From: Pseudosporangium ferrugineum
Lineage (GTDB): Bacteria; Actinomycetota; Actinomycetes; Mycobacteriales; Micromonosporaceae
Length of the DNA stretch: 64,000 bases
Direction of reading: 5' to 3'
Assembly: GCF_003002065.1 (NCBI RefSeq)
Contig: NZ_PVZG01000003.1
Coordinates: forward strand, 310,001-374,000
This document shows positions 15,943 to 24,081 of this stretch, one piece after another. The position numbers and the translations under genes are program-made. Below the pieces are notes generated by a model, which saw only the letters and a program-made list of their open reading frames with translations, ran no database searches and was not told the origin of the DNA. The stretch's first letter is position 1; every line of letters starts with the position of its first letter.

Positions 15943-16854
15943 GTGGATGTGCTGAGCGACGTGCTGGTGGCCATGCGTACGGGCAGCCCGACGGCCGTTC
16001 GCACCAGCAGCCACGCCCCGTGGGGTGTGCGTTTCCACCAGGGCGAGGCGGCGGGCTGTCACGTCGTGCTGGCCGGCAACTGCTGGGTCATCTCCCACCA
16101 TCACGAGCCCCTCGCACTGGGCGTGGGTGACGTCCTGTTCACCCCGCACGGACACGGTTACGCGCTCGTCGACCAGCCGGGCAGCCCGATCGTCGACTTC
16201 GAGCCGCGGCCCGACGACGCCACGCCACTGGACAAGATGCGCATCGGCGGCACCGGCGCGGTCACCGAGCTGATGTGCGCGTACTACATGTTCGACCCGA
16301 GCCGCCCGCACCCGTTGCTGGCCGACCTCCCGGCGATCGTCCACGTGCCGGCGCGGGCCGGGCAGCACCCGTCGTTGCGCAGCGCGGTGGAGCTGCTGGG
16401 CACCGAGCTGCTGGACCCGCGTCCCGGCACCGAGGCGGCGATCCCGGCGCTGATCGACATGCTGCTGTTGTACGTGCTGCGGGCGTGGCTGGCGGAGCAG
16501 CCCGGCGACGCGGCCGGCTGGGCCACCGCGCTGCGCGACCCCGCCATCACGACCACGCTGCGCCAGATGCACCGCCACCCGGAGAAGCCGTGGACGGTCG
16601 AGGACCTGGCGGCGGTCGCGGGCCTGTCCCGTGCGGCGTTCGCCAAACGCTTCACCACGATCATCGGCCGGCCTCCGCTCGCGTACCTGACCTGGTGGCG
16701 CATGACGACGGCGGCCCGCCTGCTCCGCGAGTCCGACGCCTCGCTCCGCACGGTCGCCACCCGCTGCGGCTACGGCTCGGAGTATGCGTTCGGCAAGGCG
16801 TTCAAGCGCGCGTACGACGTGGCGCCCGGCCACTACCGCACCGTTGGTCGGTAG
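15943..16854 (+). CDS. AraC family regulator with cupin domain
   Basis: A 303-residue regulator. The N-terminal cupin_6-type half has GCHVVLAGNCWV and the LGVGDVLFTPHGHGYAL strand-turn-strand. The C-terminal third is the double HTH of AraC proteins (WTVEDLAAVAGLSRAAFAKRF, then a second HTH with CGYGSEYAFGKAFKRAYD). I begin at the GTG at 15943, giving MDVLSDVLVAMRTG, the usual N-terminus of this subgroup. It is divergent from the epimerase-like gene, the likely target. It ends 3 bp from the convergent kinase gene. Confidence 0.88.
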   Translation: MDVLSDVLVAMRTGSPTAVRTSSHAPWGVRFHQGEAAGCHVVLAGNCWVISHHHEPLALGVGDVLFTPHGHGYALVDQPGSPIVDFEPRPDDATPLDKMRIGGTGAVTELMCAYYMFDPSRPHPLLADLPAIVHVPARAGQHPSLRSAVELLGTELLDPRPGTEAAIPALIDMLLLYVLRAWLAEQPGDAAGWATALRDPAITTTLRQMHRHPEKPWTVEDLAAVAGLSRAAFAKRFTTIIGRPPLAYLTWWRMTTAARLLRESDASLRTVATRCGYGSEYAFGKAFKRAYDVAPGHYRTVGR

Positions 16855-16857
16855 CCG

Positions 16858-18222
16858 CTACGGGCGGGTGGTCGCGGTGGGCGTTCCCGCCTTGCAGCTC
16901 ACCCGTACCCGGATGCGGTCCTTGCCGTGCCGGAACACGACGGCGGCCGACCCGGGGTTCACCCGCTCGACCTTGTACGGCTTGACCGCGGCGTAGGAGA
17001 CCAGCACCGCCCGGTCCCTGTCGTCGCATCGCGCGGTGACGGTGCCGCCCGCCGACCGGAACGTCCTGGTGCCGGGCGCCGGATCGCGCCGGCCCGGCGG
17101 GGGCGCGGTGCCGCGCGGTGTTCCGGGCGCCGGCCGCGCCTTCGTGGTGGTGACCGGCGGGGGCGCCGGAGGAACCCCGGCCGGGACGGTCGTCGCCGGG
17201 GCCGGGCCGGGCCGGGTGGGCACCGGCGGAGGCGGAGGCGGGGACGGCGCGACCGCCACCGGCTCGGCCCCGCCCCGCGCGCCCGGCGGGAGCAGCACCC
17301 AGCCCGCCCCGGCCAGCAGGACGGCCGCGGCCGCCGCCACGAGCAGCCACCGGCGCCGGGGCCGGTCCGCCTCGGGTACGGGCGGCGCCGGCAGGACCTG
17401 GGTGGTGCCGGTCCGCTCCCCGGCCAGGACGCGCGCCGCCTCGGCCGCGGTCGGACGCGCGGCGGGATCCTTGTGGAGGCACCGCTCGACCAGCGCCACG
17501 ATCTCCGGCGCCACGCCCGGCAGCGGTGGCAGCGGGCAGGGCTCCTCGGTCACGTGCGCGGTCAGCATCTGCGTGGTGCTGTCCACCGCCCACGGCGACT
17601 CCCCCGCCAGGAGCCGGTACAGGAGGACGCCCAGGGCGTACACGTCGGAGGCCGGGAGGACGGTGGCGCCGGTGAGCCGCTCGGGGGCCAGGTAGGCCGG
17701 CGTGCCCAGCAGTTCCTCGCCCGGTTCGCCGGGGCCGGCGGTGGCCGCGAGTCCGAAGTCGACGACCTTCACGCCGTCGCGGGTGACCATGACGTTGGCC
17801 GGCTTGATGTCGCGATGCACCAGCCCCAGCGCGTGCGCCGCGGCCAGCGCCGACGCGACCTGCGCGCCGATCCGGCAGATCTCCGGCGGATACAGCACCC
17901 CGCTCGCCGCCCGCTGCTGCAGGGTGATGCCGCGGATCAACTCCATCACCACGTACGGGACGCGCCGGCCCTGCTCCTCGGCCTCGCCGTAGTCGTACAC
18001 CTGCGCGATGTGCGGATGCGAGAGGGTCGCGGCGGCTCGGGCCTCGTCCCGGATGCGGGAGCGCGAGGTGGCGTCCCCGGCGTGCCGTCCGGCCAGCAGT
18101 TTGATCGCTACGTCCCGCCCGAGGACCTCGTCGCGGGCACGCCGGACGACCGCCATGCCGCCGCTGCCCAGCGGTTCGAGCAGGGTGTACCGCCCACCGA
18201 GGACCCGCTGCCGCACCTCCAT
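16858..18222 (-). CDS. Membrane serine/threonine protein kinase
   Basis: A 454-residue bacterial STPK. The kinase domain (about residues 10-270) has the glycine loop GSGGMA, the AIK lysine, HRDIKPAN and DFG. One membrane span (RRRWLLVAAAAAVLLAGAGWVLL) near residue 300 leads to a long Pro-rich stalk and a 65-residue external domain with two Cys that could pair (TVTARCDDRD and RVRVSCKAG). There are no PASTA repeats. It would sense an extracellular cue and phosphorylate cytosolic targets. The ATG at 18222 is used because the ORF upstream lacks kinase homology. It stands alone between convergent and divergent genes. Confidence 0.9.
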   Translation of the reverse strand: MEVRQRVLGGRYTLLEPLGSGGMAVVRRARDEVLGRDVAIKLLAGRHAGDATSRSRIRDEARAAATLSHPHIAQVYDYGEAEEQGRRVPYVVMELIRGITLQQRAASGVLYPPEICRIGAQVASALAAAHALGLVHRDIKPANVMVTRDGVKVVDFGLAATAGPGEPGEELLGTPAYLAPERLTGATVLPASDVYALGVLLYRLLAGESPWAVDSTTQMLTAHVTEEPCPLPPLPGVAPEIVALVERCLHKDPAARPTAAEAARVLAGERTGTTQVLPAPPVPEADRPRRRWLLVAAAAAVLLAGAGWVLLPPGARGGAEPVAVAPSPPPPPPVPTRPGPAPATTVPAGVPPAPPPVTTTKARPAPGTPRGTAPPPGRRDPAPGTRTFRSAGGTVTARCDDRDRAVLVSYAAVKPYKVERVNPGSAAVVFRHGKDRIRVRVSCKAGTPTATTRP

Positions 18223-18337
18223 TCGAGGCAGTCTGCCCGTTCCCGCCCGAAACCGCACGATCGCACGCCGGGGAGGGTCGGTGAAGGTGTCGTGACGGCG
18301 CCCTTCTCGCGGCCGGCCCGCCGCTACGGTCGCGGTC

Positions 18338-19591
18338 ATGGAGACCGTGGACGTCCTCGTCGCCGGCGCCGGCCTCGCCGGCCTGCACACCGCCCGGCTG
18401 CTGGCCCGGCAGGGCTTCGACGTGCTCGTCGTCGACCGCCGCCGCAGCCTCGACACCGGGATCCGGACGACCGGCATCTTCGTCCGCCGCACCCTCGACG
18501 ACTTCGCCCTGCCCGGCCGGCATCTCGGCCCGCCCATCCGCCGGGTGGTGCTGCACCCGCCGTCGGGCCGCCGGCCGGTCGAGCTGCTCAGCGCCCGCGA
18601 CGAGTTCCGGGTCGCCGACATGGCGGGCGTCTACGCCGACGCCCGGGCCCGCGCGGAGCAGGCCGGCGCCCGGGTGCGCCTCGGCGTGCCGTACCCGGTG
18701 GCGGACGTGACGGCCCGCTTCACGATCGGCGCGGACGGCGCCCGCTCCACCGTCGCCCGCCGGCTCGGCCTCGACGTCAACCGCCACCTGATCGTCGGCA
18801 TCGAGGAGGTGTACCCGATGGCCGCCGGCGACGGCCCGCCGACGTTCCACTGCGTGATCGACCCGCGGCTCGCCCCCGGCTATCTGGGCTGGGTCGTGGA
18901 CGACGGACGGCACGCCCACGTGGGTCTGGCGGGGCGCCCGGACCGGCTGGCCGCGCCGCTGCCCCAGCTCCTGCACGCCTTCCGCGACCGCTTCAGCACC
19001 GGCCCGGACGGCCCGGACGGCGGCGGCTCGGGCCGCTTCGGTGCCGGCCCGGACGGCGGCGGCTCGGGCCGCTTCGGTGCCGGCTCGGACGGCCGGGGCG
19101 CCGGGTGGGGAGGCGACGCGGACGGCCCGGGCGGCGGGTCGGGCGTTCTGCCGGTCGCCGAGGGTCCGGTGCGCCGGCGCGGCGGTCCCATCCCGGTCGG
19201 CGGGCTGCTGCGCCGGATCGCCTGCCCGGACGGGCTCCTCGTCGGCGACGCGGCCGGCGCGGTGTCGCCGCTCACCGCCGGCGGCCTGGACCCGTGCCTG
19301 CGCCTGTCCCGCCTGGCCGCCGAGGTGACCGGCGACTACCTGCGCAGCGGTGACGCCTCGGTGCTGCGGCACTACGACGGCGCCGGACTGCGTGCGCGCT
19401 TCCGGGGCCGGCTCCTGATGCGCCGCGCTCTGTCGGGACTGCGGTCCGCCGCCGGCGCCGAGGCCGCGTTCACCCTGCTGCACACCGCCCCGGGCCGGGC
19501 CGCGGCGGCGCGGGTCCTCTTCGGCGACGGCTCGTTCCCCGACCCGCCGCTCAGGCGCTCGGTGCCGGGTGCTGCATCCACCACTCCGTGA
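18338..19591 (+). CDS. FAD-dependent oxidoreductase with internal Gly/Asp repeat insert
   Basis: A 417-residue flavoprotein of the geranylgeranyl-reductase/PHBH-like group. It has the Rossmann motif GAGLAGLHTA at residues 10-19, TIGADGARS mid-protein and the FAD pyrophosphate motif LLVGDAAGAVSPLTAGG. The reaction cannot be fixed; relatives oxidise or reduce isoprenoids and aromatics. Between about residues 220 and 270 there is a low-complexity Gly/Asp/Ser insert (GPDGGGSGRFGA repeated) encoded by a 36-bp tandem repeat, absent from typical family members. The insert lies in a surface loop region and keeps the frame. The 3' end overlaps the convergent SnoaL gene by 41 bp. Confidence 0.82.
   Translation: METVDVLVAGAGLAGLHTARLLARQGFDVLVVDRRRSLDTGIRTTGIFVRRTLDDFALPGRHLGPPIRRVVLHPPSGRRPVELLSARDEFRVADMAGVYADARARAEQAGARVRLGVPYPVADVTARFTIGADGARSTVARRLGLDVNRHLIVGIEEVYPMAAGDGPPTFHCVIDPRLAPGYLGWVVDDGRHAHVGLAGRPDRLAAPLPQLLHAFRDRFSTGPDGPDGGGSGRFGAGPDGGGSGRFGAGSDGRGAGWGGDADGPGGGSGVLPVAEGPVRRRGGPIPVGGLLRRIACPDGLLVGDAAGAVSPLTAGGLDPCLRLSRLAAEVTGDYLRSGDASVLRHYDGAGLRARFRGRLLMRRALSGLRSAAGAEAAFTLLHTAPGRAAAARVLFGDGSFPDPPLRRSVPGAASTTP
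19010..19081. repeat. 36-bp tandem repeat inside the FAD oxidoreductase gene
   Basis: Two perfect copies of a 36-bp unit (19010-19045 and 19046-19081) encode 12 residues each. They are flanked by degenerate partial copies. The unit length keeps the reading frame. Confidence 0.8.
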
Positions 19592-19922
19592 ACTGCCGCG
19601 CCTGGCCGCCGATGTCGAGCCGCAGCACCCACATGTTGCTGTAGGTCCGCGGCGGTGACGTGTAGTGCGTGGTCGCCTCGATGACGGCCAGGTCGTCGGT
19701 GATGATCAGGGGGTGCCACTCGAAGGTGGTGGTGCCCGGCTCGTCGCGGTGCTCGAGCCAGCCGGCCACGATCGCGTCGCGTCCACGCCACGGCTCCGCC
19801 CACGGCTCGGTGAAGTAGGCGGCGTCCTCGGCGAAGAGGCCGCCGATGTCCTCCGGGTCGTTCGACTCCCAGGCGGTGCGGTATCTGTCCACCCACGCGG
19901 TCACCGCGTCGAGGTTCGTCAT
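19551..19922 (-). CDS. SnoaL/NTF2-like protein
   Basis: A 123-residue NTF2-fold protein. It has AWVDRYRTAWESNDPEDIGGLFAEDAAYF (blocks of the N-terminal helices), WRGRDAIVAGW and a C-terminal FTEWWMQHP strand. Such proteins are small isomerases, cyclases or binding proteins with a conical pocket. The ATG overlaps the stop of the upstream serine hydrolase gene (ATGA), so the two are translationally coupled and probably act in one process. Its end overlaps the FAD oxidoreductase gene tail-to-tail. Confidence 0.82.
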   Translation of the reverse strand: MTNLDAVTAWVDRYRTAWESNDPEDIGGLFAEDAAYFTEPWAEPWRGRDAIVAGWLEHRDEPGTTTFEWHPLIITDDLAVIEATTHYTSPPRTYSNMWVLRLDIGGQARQFTEWWMQHPAPSA

Positions 19923-21097
19923 CGTTTCTCCTCCGAACGCCACGGGATGTAGGCCAGCCGGCCGAACTCTTCCGCCGCGCCGCTCCACAGGAAGTCGCTG
20001 ACCTGCGTGAACGCGATCGCGATCAGCCGCTCGTGCGGGTCGTTGAACCAGGTGGTGCCGTAGCCGCCGGCCCAGCCGTACCGGCCCGGCGCCGAGGTGT
20101 CGTCGGCCACCACGCTCACCGTCATGCCGAAGCCCCAGCCCGAGCCGCCGAGCAGCGAACCCGCCGTCCCGAGCTGCGCCGGGGTGAGGCGGTTGGTCGT
20201 CATGAGCTCGACCGACCGCTCGGGGAGCAGCCGGGTGCCGCCGTGCACCCCACGGTCGAGCAGCATCCGGGCGAACGTGTGGAACTCGTCCACCGTGGAC
20301 ACGAGGCCGGCCGAGCCGGAGGGGAAGGCCGGCGGCCGGCTCCACACCTGCACGCCGGTGTCCGTACGCTCGGCGAGCTTTCCGGTCCCGGGGTCGGTCG
20401 CGTAGTGGGTCGGCAGCTGCCGGGCGCGGGCCTCGGGCAGCCAGAAGCCGGTCTCGCGCATGCCGAGCGGGTCGAAGAGGCGCTCCCGGAGCACCTCGCC
20501 GAGCGGCTTGCCGGCGGCCCGGGCGAGGAGGACCCCGAGCACCAGGCTGCCGACGTTGTACTGCCACTGCTCACCGGGTTGCACCATCAGGGGCAGGGTG
20601 GCGAAGCGGCGGATCCACTCGTCGGGCCCGTGCGGGGTGCGCGGCTCCGGCCGGCCGAGCGTGAGCTCCAGCTCGGCGGCGGCCCGGTTGATCGGCCAGG
20701 GCGGGTCGTACTCCGGCTCGGTGATCAGGCCGAAGCCCATCCGGAAGGTGAGCAGGTCCTCGACCGTGACCGGCCGGCGGGCCGGGACCGTGTCGTCCAG
20801 CGGCCCGTCGACGCGGGCGAGGACCCGTTGCCCGGCCAGCTCGGGCAGCAGCCGGTGGACGGGCTCCTCGAGGTCGATGAGGTCGTCCTCGACGAGCAGC
20901 ATCGCGGCGGCGGCGAGCACCGGCTTGGTGAGCGACGCGATCCGGAAGATCGTGTCGCGGGTCATCGGCACGCCCCCGTCGAACGCCGTGGCGCCGATCG
21001 CGTCGACGCGCACGTCGTCGTCGTGCGCGACGAGCGTGACGATTCCCGGGAACTCGCCGCGCTCGACGCGGGCTGCCATCGCCTTGTCCACCGTCAT
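19919..21097 (-). CDS. Serine hydrolase of the beta-lactamase/class C PBP fold
   Basis: A 392-residue beta-lactamase-superfamily protein. It has the nucleophile motif SLTK (FRIASLTKPV near residue 58), a YNVG motif as the YxN element, and a Gly-rich GGSGWGFGM region plus WAGGYGTTWF in the KTG-box region. There is no signal peptide, so it is cytosolic. Family members are esterases, carboxypeptidases or amidases and only rarely true beta-lactamases. I used the ATG at 21097; an in-frame start lies at 21127. It forms an operon with the SnoaL-like gene and is divergent from hxlR-type regulator. Confidence 0.85.
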   Translation of the reverse strand: MTVDKAMAARVERGEFPGIVTLVAHDDDVRVDAIGATAFDGGVPMTRDTIFRIASLTKPVLAAAAMLLVEDDLIDLEEPVHRLLPELAGQRVLARVDGPLDDTVPARRPVTVEDLLTFRMGFGLITEPEYDPPWPINRAAAELELTLGRPEPRTPHGPDEWIRRFATLPLMVQPGEQWQYNVGSLVLGVLLARAAGKPLGEVLRERLFDPLGMRETGFWLPEARARQLPTHYATDPGTGKLAERTDTGVQVWSRPPAFPSGSAGLVSTVDEFHTFARMLLDRGVHGGTRLLPERSVELMTTNRLTPAQLGTAGSLLGGSGWGFGMTVSVVADDTSAPGRYGWAGGYGTTWFNDPHERLIAIAFTQVSDFLWSGAAEEFGRLAYIPWRSEEKR

Positions 21098-21189
21098 GCC
21101 GACCACCATGCCAGGTGCCTCCGACAAAAACGGCTTTCAGCCAGCGCCGTCGACGACCACTGGTTCCCAATGGATACTACGATGGCGCG

Positions 21190-21576
21190 ATGGCGCCCAC
21201 CTCCTGCGGCCGTACCCATGACGTCTACGACTCGTCCTGCCCCTGCCGCCACATGCTGGACCTGCTGGCGAACAAGTGGAGCGCGCTCGCCCTCGGCGCC
21301 CTGGAGGACGGGCCGCGGCGGTTCGGGGCGCTGCGGTCGAAGCTCGACGGGGTCAGCCCGAAGGTGCTCACCGCCACCCTCCGGCGCCTGGAGGAGCACG
21401 GCCTCATCGACCGTACGGTGTACCCGGCCGTCCCGCTGCACGTCGAATACTCCCTGACCCCGCTGGGCCGCGACGCGTGCGAGCCGCTGGCCCTGCTGCG
21501 CCGCTGGGTGGTCGACAACATCGAGCGCTTCCCGCAGGCGGTTCTGTCGGACCCCCGGGCTAGCGTCGCCCCATGA
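21190..21576 (+). CDS. HxlR family transcriptional regulator
   Basis: A 128-residue winged-helix protein. It has the conserved CPCRHMLDLLANKWSALAL region with the family Cys that can sense electrophiles, then RRFGALRSKLDGVSPKVLTATLRRLEEHGL (read as blocks). Members respond to aldehydes or oxidants. It is divergent from the serine hydrolase operon, its probable target. Its stop overlaps the next ATG (ATGA), so it is cotranscribed with a gene of unknown function. Confidence 0.88.
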   Translation: MAPTSCGRTHDVYDSSCPCRHMLDLLANKWSALALGALEDGPRRFGALRSKLDGVSPKVLTATLRRLEEHGLIDRTVYPAVPLHVEYSLTPLGRDACEPLALLRRWVVDNIERFPQAVLSDPRASVAP

Positions 21577-22043
21577 CCGATCAGTGGCGTCACCTGCCCG
21601 CCGCGGCCCGGCCGATCGCCGCCGCCACCGCCTCCGCCGTCGAGGCGGCCCGCGCCCGCGACCCGGCGGCGCTGTCCGGGGCGGTGGCCGAGCTCGGCGC
21701 GCAGGACCAGACCCGCACCGGCCTGATCCTGGGCACCGCCGTGCGCCTGCTCCTGGAGGCCGCCCACCCGGACGGGCTGGCCGCCGACGACGTGCGCGCC
21801 GTCCTGGAGCAGAGCGTCCGGTCCGCCGCCGCCTGGTGCCCGGAGGTGGACCCGCAGGCGACGCTCTACCTGCTGGCGAGCGCCCTCGGGGTGTGGGAGG
21901 ACGACGGTTCGCCGGCGCCCAAGCCCGAGACGCTCGCGCTGCACGCCGCCCTGCTCCTCGAGCACCTGCTCGGACCCCGGCCGATCGCGGAGGTGATGAC
22001 CGCCACCCTCACGGAGATCCAGCGCGCCCAGCTGAACGACTGA
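21573..22043 (+). CDS. Hypothetical protein coupled to the HxlR regulator
   Basis: A 156-residue, Ala/Leu-rich, all-helical soluble protein. I do not recognise a family. Conserved-looking patches are RTGLILGTAVRLLLEAAHPDGL and SAAAWCPEVDP (one Cys). The ATGA overlap with hxlR means it is translated with the regulator, so it may modulate it or act on the same signal. The 3' end overlaps the convergent GlxA-type gene by 35 bp. Confidence 0.65.
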   Translation: MTDQWRHLPAAARPIAAATASAVEAARARDPAALSGAVAELGAQDQTRTGLILGTAVRLLLEAAHPDGLAADDVRAVLEQSVRSAAAWCPEVDPQATLYLLASALGVWEDDGSPAPKPETLALHAALLLEHLLGPRPIAEVMTATLTEIQRAQLND

Positions 22044-22992
22044 CCACCGTCCTCGTGCGGAAGGCGTGGCGGTAGGCGTACGGGCTCGTGCCGACGATGC
22101 GCTTGAACCGGTCGCGGAAGGCGGTCGGCGACCCGAAGCCGACCCGCGTGCCGATCCGGTCGACGCCGTCCGCGGTCGTCTCGAGCAGGTGCTGCGCGTG
22201 GCGGATCCGGGCCCGGTGCAGCCACTGCAGCGGCGTCGTGCCGGTCTGTTCGCGGAAGCGGCGGTTCAGCGTACGGGTGCTCATGCCGGCCCGGGCCGCG
22301 ATCTCCGCCATGGTCAGGTCGCGTCCCGCGTTCTCCTGCATCCACCGCAGCAGCGGCTCCATCGTGGAGCCCCGCGGCGCCGGCGGCTGCTCCGGCACGA
22401 TGAACTGCGCCTGGCCGCCCTCCCGCTCCAGCGGCATCACCGACACCCGCGCGGCGTCCGCGGCGACCGCCGAGCCGTGGTCGCGGCGCACCAGGTGCAG
22501 GCAGAGGTCGAGCCCGGCCGCCGCGCCCGCCGAGGTGAGGAACTGCCCGTTGTCCACATAGAGGACCCCGGGGTCCACCTCCACCTCGGGGAACCACTCG
22601 GCCAGCCGCGACGCCGCGGCCCAGTGCGTGGTCGCCCGCCGCCCGTCGAGCAGGCCGGTCGCCGCGAGCACGAACGCGCCGACACAGACGGAGGCGATCC
22701 GGGTGCCGCGCGCCGCGGCCGTCCGCAACCCGCTCACGACCTTTTCCGGTACGGGCGCAGCGAGGTCCGCGATTCCCGGCACGATGACGGTGTCCGCCTC
22801 CTGGAGGAGGTCCAGCGAATACGGGGCCCGGATCGCGAAGGCTCCGGCGTCCACCTCCGGCCCGGTGCCACAGACCCGCACGTCGTACGCGGCCGAGCCG
22901 TCGGGCAGCCGGGTCCGCGCGAACACCTCGAGCGGCGTCGCGAGGTCGAAGGCGACGACCCCGTCGAGGGCGAGTACGGCCACGATGTGCAT
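22009..22992 (-). CDS. GlxA family AraC-type regulator (DJ-1/PfpI plus HTH)
   Basis: A 327-residue regulator. The N-terminal DJ-1/PfpI domain (about 1-180) contains IASVCVGAFVLAATGLLDGRRATTHW, with the Cys in the position of the amidase nucleophile. The C-terminal AraC HTH pair includes MAEIAARAGMSTRTLNRRFREQTG and VGFGSPTAFRDRFKR. GlxA-type proteins regulate nitrogen or arginine catabolism and other amide pathways. The ATG at 22992 matches the family start (MHIVAVLALDGVVAFDLA). It is divergent from the membrane gene at 23090, with about 100 bp between. Confidence 0.88.
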   Translation of the reverse strand: MHIVAVLALDGVVAFDLATPLEVFARTRLPDGSAAYDVRVCGTGPEVDAGAFAIRAPYSLDLLQEADTVIVPGIADLAAPVPEKVVSGLRTAAARGTRIASVCVGAFVLAATGLLDGRRATTHWAAASRLAEWFPEVEVDPGVLYVDNGQFLTSAGAAAGLDLCLHLVRRDHGSAVAADAARVSVMPLEREGGQAQFIVPEQPPAPRGSTMEPLLRWMQENAGRDLTMAEIAARAGMSTRTLNRRFREQTGTTPLQWLHRARIRHAQHLLETTADGVDRIGTRVGFGSPTAFRDRFKRIVGTSPYAYRHAFRTRTVVSRSAGRAGSP

Positions 22993-23089
22993 GAACCGGC
23001 AGCGTAGTCCGGCCGCTGGCGAAAATCCGTTGGCATATGGCATTCCAGCCACTGTCGGCGGATATCCGTGGTCCCTACGGTCGGGAACC

Positions 23090-23746
23090 GTGACAAAACT
23101 GCTCCTGTCCCTGCACGTCCTGGCCGCCATCGTCGCCATCGGCCCGGTCACCGTCGCGGCCAGCATGTTCCCCGCCACCGCCCGCCGCGTGCTCACCGGC
23201 GCCGACCCGGACCCGGCAGGCATCGCGGTCCTGCGCAACCTGCACCGGATCTGCCGCGTCTACGCGGGCCTCGGCATCCTCGTGCCGGTGTTCGGGCTGG
23301 CGACCGCGAGCAGCCTGGGCGTGCTCACCGACGCCTGGCTGATCGTCTCGATGGCCCTGACCGCGGTGGCCGCCGGCATCCTGGTCTTCGCGATCCTCCC
23401 GGGCCAGGTGGCAACCCTCGCCGCGGACCTCGCTCCCGTCGCCCCGGGCACCGCGACCGGACCGTCCGGCTCCGGCGAGCCCGGCCCCGCGGCCCGCTCG
23501 GACGGTTCCGGAGCAGGAACGGACGGGTCCGGAGCAGGAACGGGCGGGTCCGGAGCCGGGACGGGCGGGTCCGCGACCGGGACGGGCGGGTCCGGCGCTG
23601 CGGCTGCGGTGGCGGCCGGCAGGCCGGGCCGATCGGTGGCGGCGGTCGCCGCCCGGCTGGGGATGGTGACCGGGGTCTTCAATCTGGTGTGGGCGACGGT
23701 CGTGGTGCTGATGATCATCCGGCCCGGCTCGACGACGGGGGCGTGA
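23090..23746 (+). CDS. DUF2269-like integral membrane protein with Gly/Ser repeat loop
   Basis: A 218-residue membrane protein. The start LLLSLHVLAAIVAIGPVTVA resembles DUF2269 proteins, and there are four likely spans. Between span 3 and span 4 is a low-complexity loop of about 50 residues built from GSGAGTD/GSGAGTG units, encoded by a 21-bp tandem repeat. Function is unknown. The GTG at 23090 is the only sensible start. It is followed 3 bp later by another small membrane gene, so the two are an operon. Confidence 0.7.
   Translation: MTKLLLSLHVLAAIVAIGPVTVAASMFPATARRVLTGADPDPAGIAVLRNLHRICRVYAGLGILVPVFGLATASSLGVLTDAWLIVSMALTAVAAGILVFAILPGQVATLAADLAPVAPGTATGPSGSGEPGPAARSDGSGAGTDGSGAGTGGSGAGTGGSATGTGGSGAAAAVAAGRPGRSVAAVAARLGMVTGVFNLVWATVVVLMIIRPGSTTGA
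23504..23587. repeat. 21-bp tandem repeat, four copies, in frame
   Basis: Four units of ggttccggagcaggaacgg-type sequence at 23504, 23525, 23546 and 23567, diverging towards the 3' end. Each encodes seven residues of the GSGAGTG kind. Confidence 0.8.
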
Positions 23747-23749
23747 CCG

Positions 23750-24025
23750 ATGCCCTCCCCGCCGCTGACCATCGCCGCCCGGGTGGAGCTGATCTCCCTC
23801 GTGCTGCTGTTCGCCAACCTTGCCACCGTGCACTGGGCGCCGGTCGCGTCCCTGCTCGGGCCCGTGCACGGGTGCGCCTATCTGGTCGTCGCCGGAGCCA
23901 CGTTCCGCGAGTCCCGAGACGTGCGCACCCGGCTGCTGGCGTTCGTACCCGGCATCGGTGGCCTGCTGGTTCTTCGCAGGATGCGGGCATCCGCGGATGA
24001 ATCGATGAGCGGCACGGGTCGTTGA
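23750..24025 (+). CDS. DUF3817-like small membrane protein
   Basis: A 91-residue protein with three short hydrophobic stretches (LISLVLLFANLATVHW, LLGPVHGCAYLVVAGATF, LLAFVPGIGGLLVL). The central GPVHG followed by a span and an Arg-rich end resembles DUF3817 proteins of unknown role. It begins 3 bp after the upstream membrane gene, so they are cotranscribed. Confidence 0.65.
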   Translation: MPSPPLTIAARVELISLVLLFANLATVHWAPVASLLGPVHGCAYLVVAGATFRESRDVRTRLLAFVPGIGGLLVLRRMRASADESMSGTGR

Positions 24026-24081
24026 GCCTGTCGGTGGCGGCATTTCCGCCGGCGCCGACAGTTGCCCGACAGGAGTCCGCC

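Noticed and set aside
19919..21097. A true antibiotic beta-lactamase
   Set aside because: It has no signal peptide, and the broad SxxK serine hydrolase fold is far more often an esterase or peptidase.
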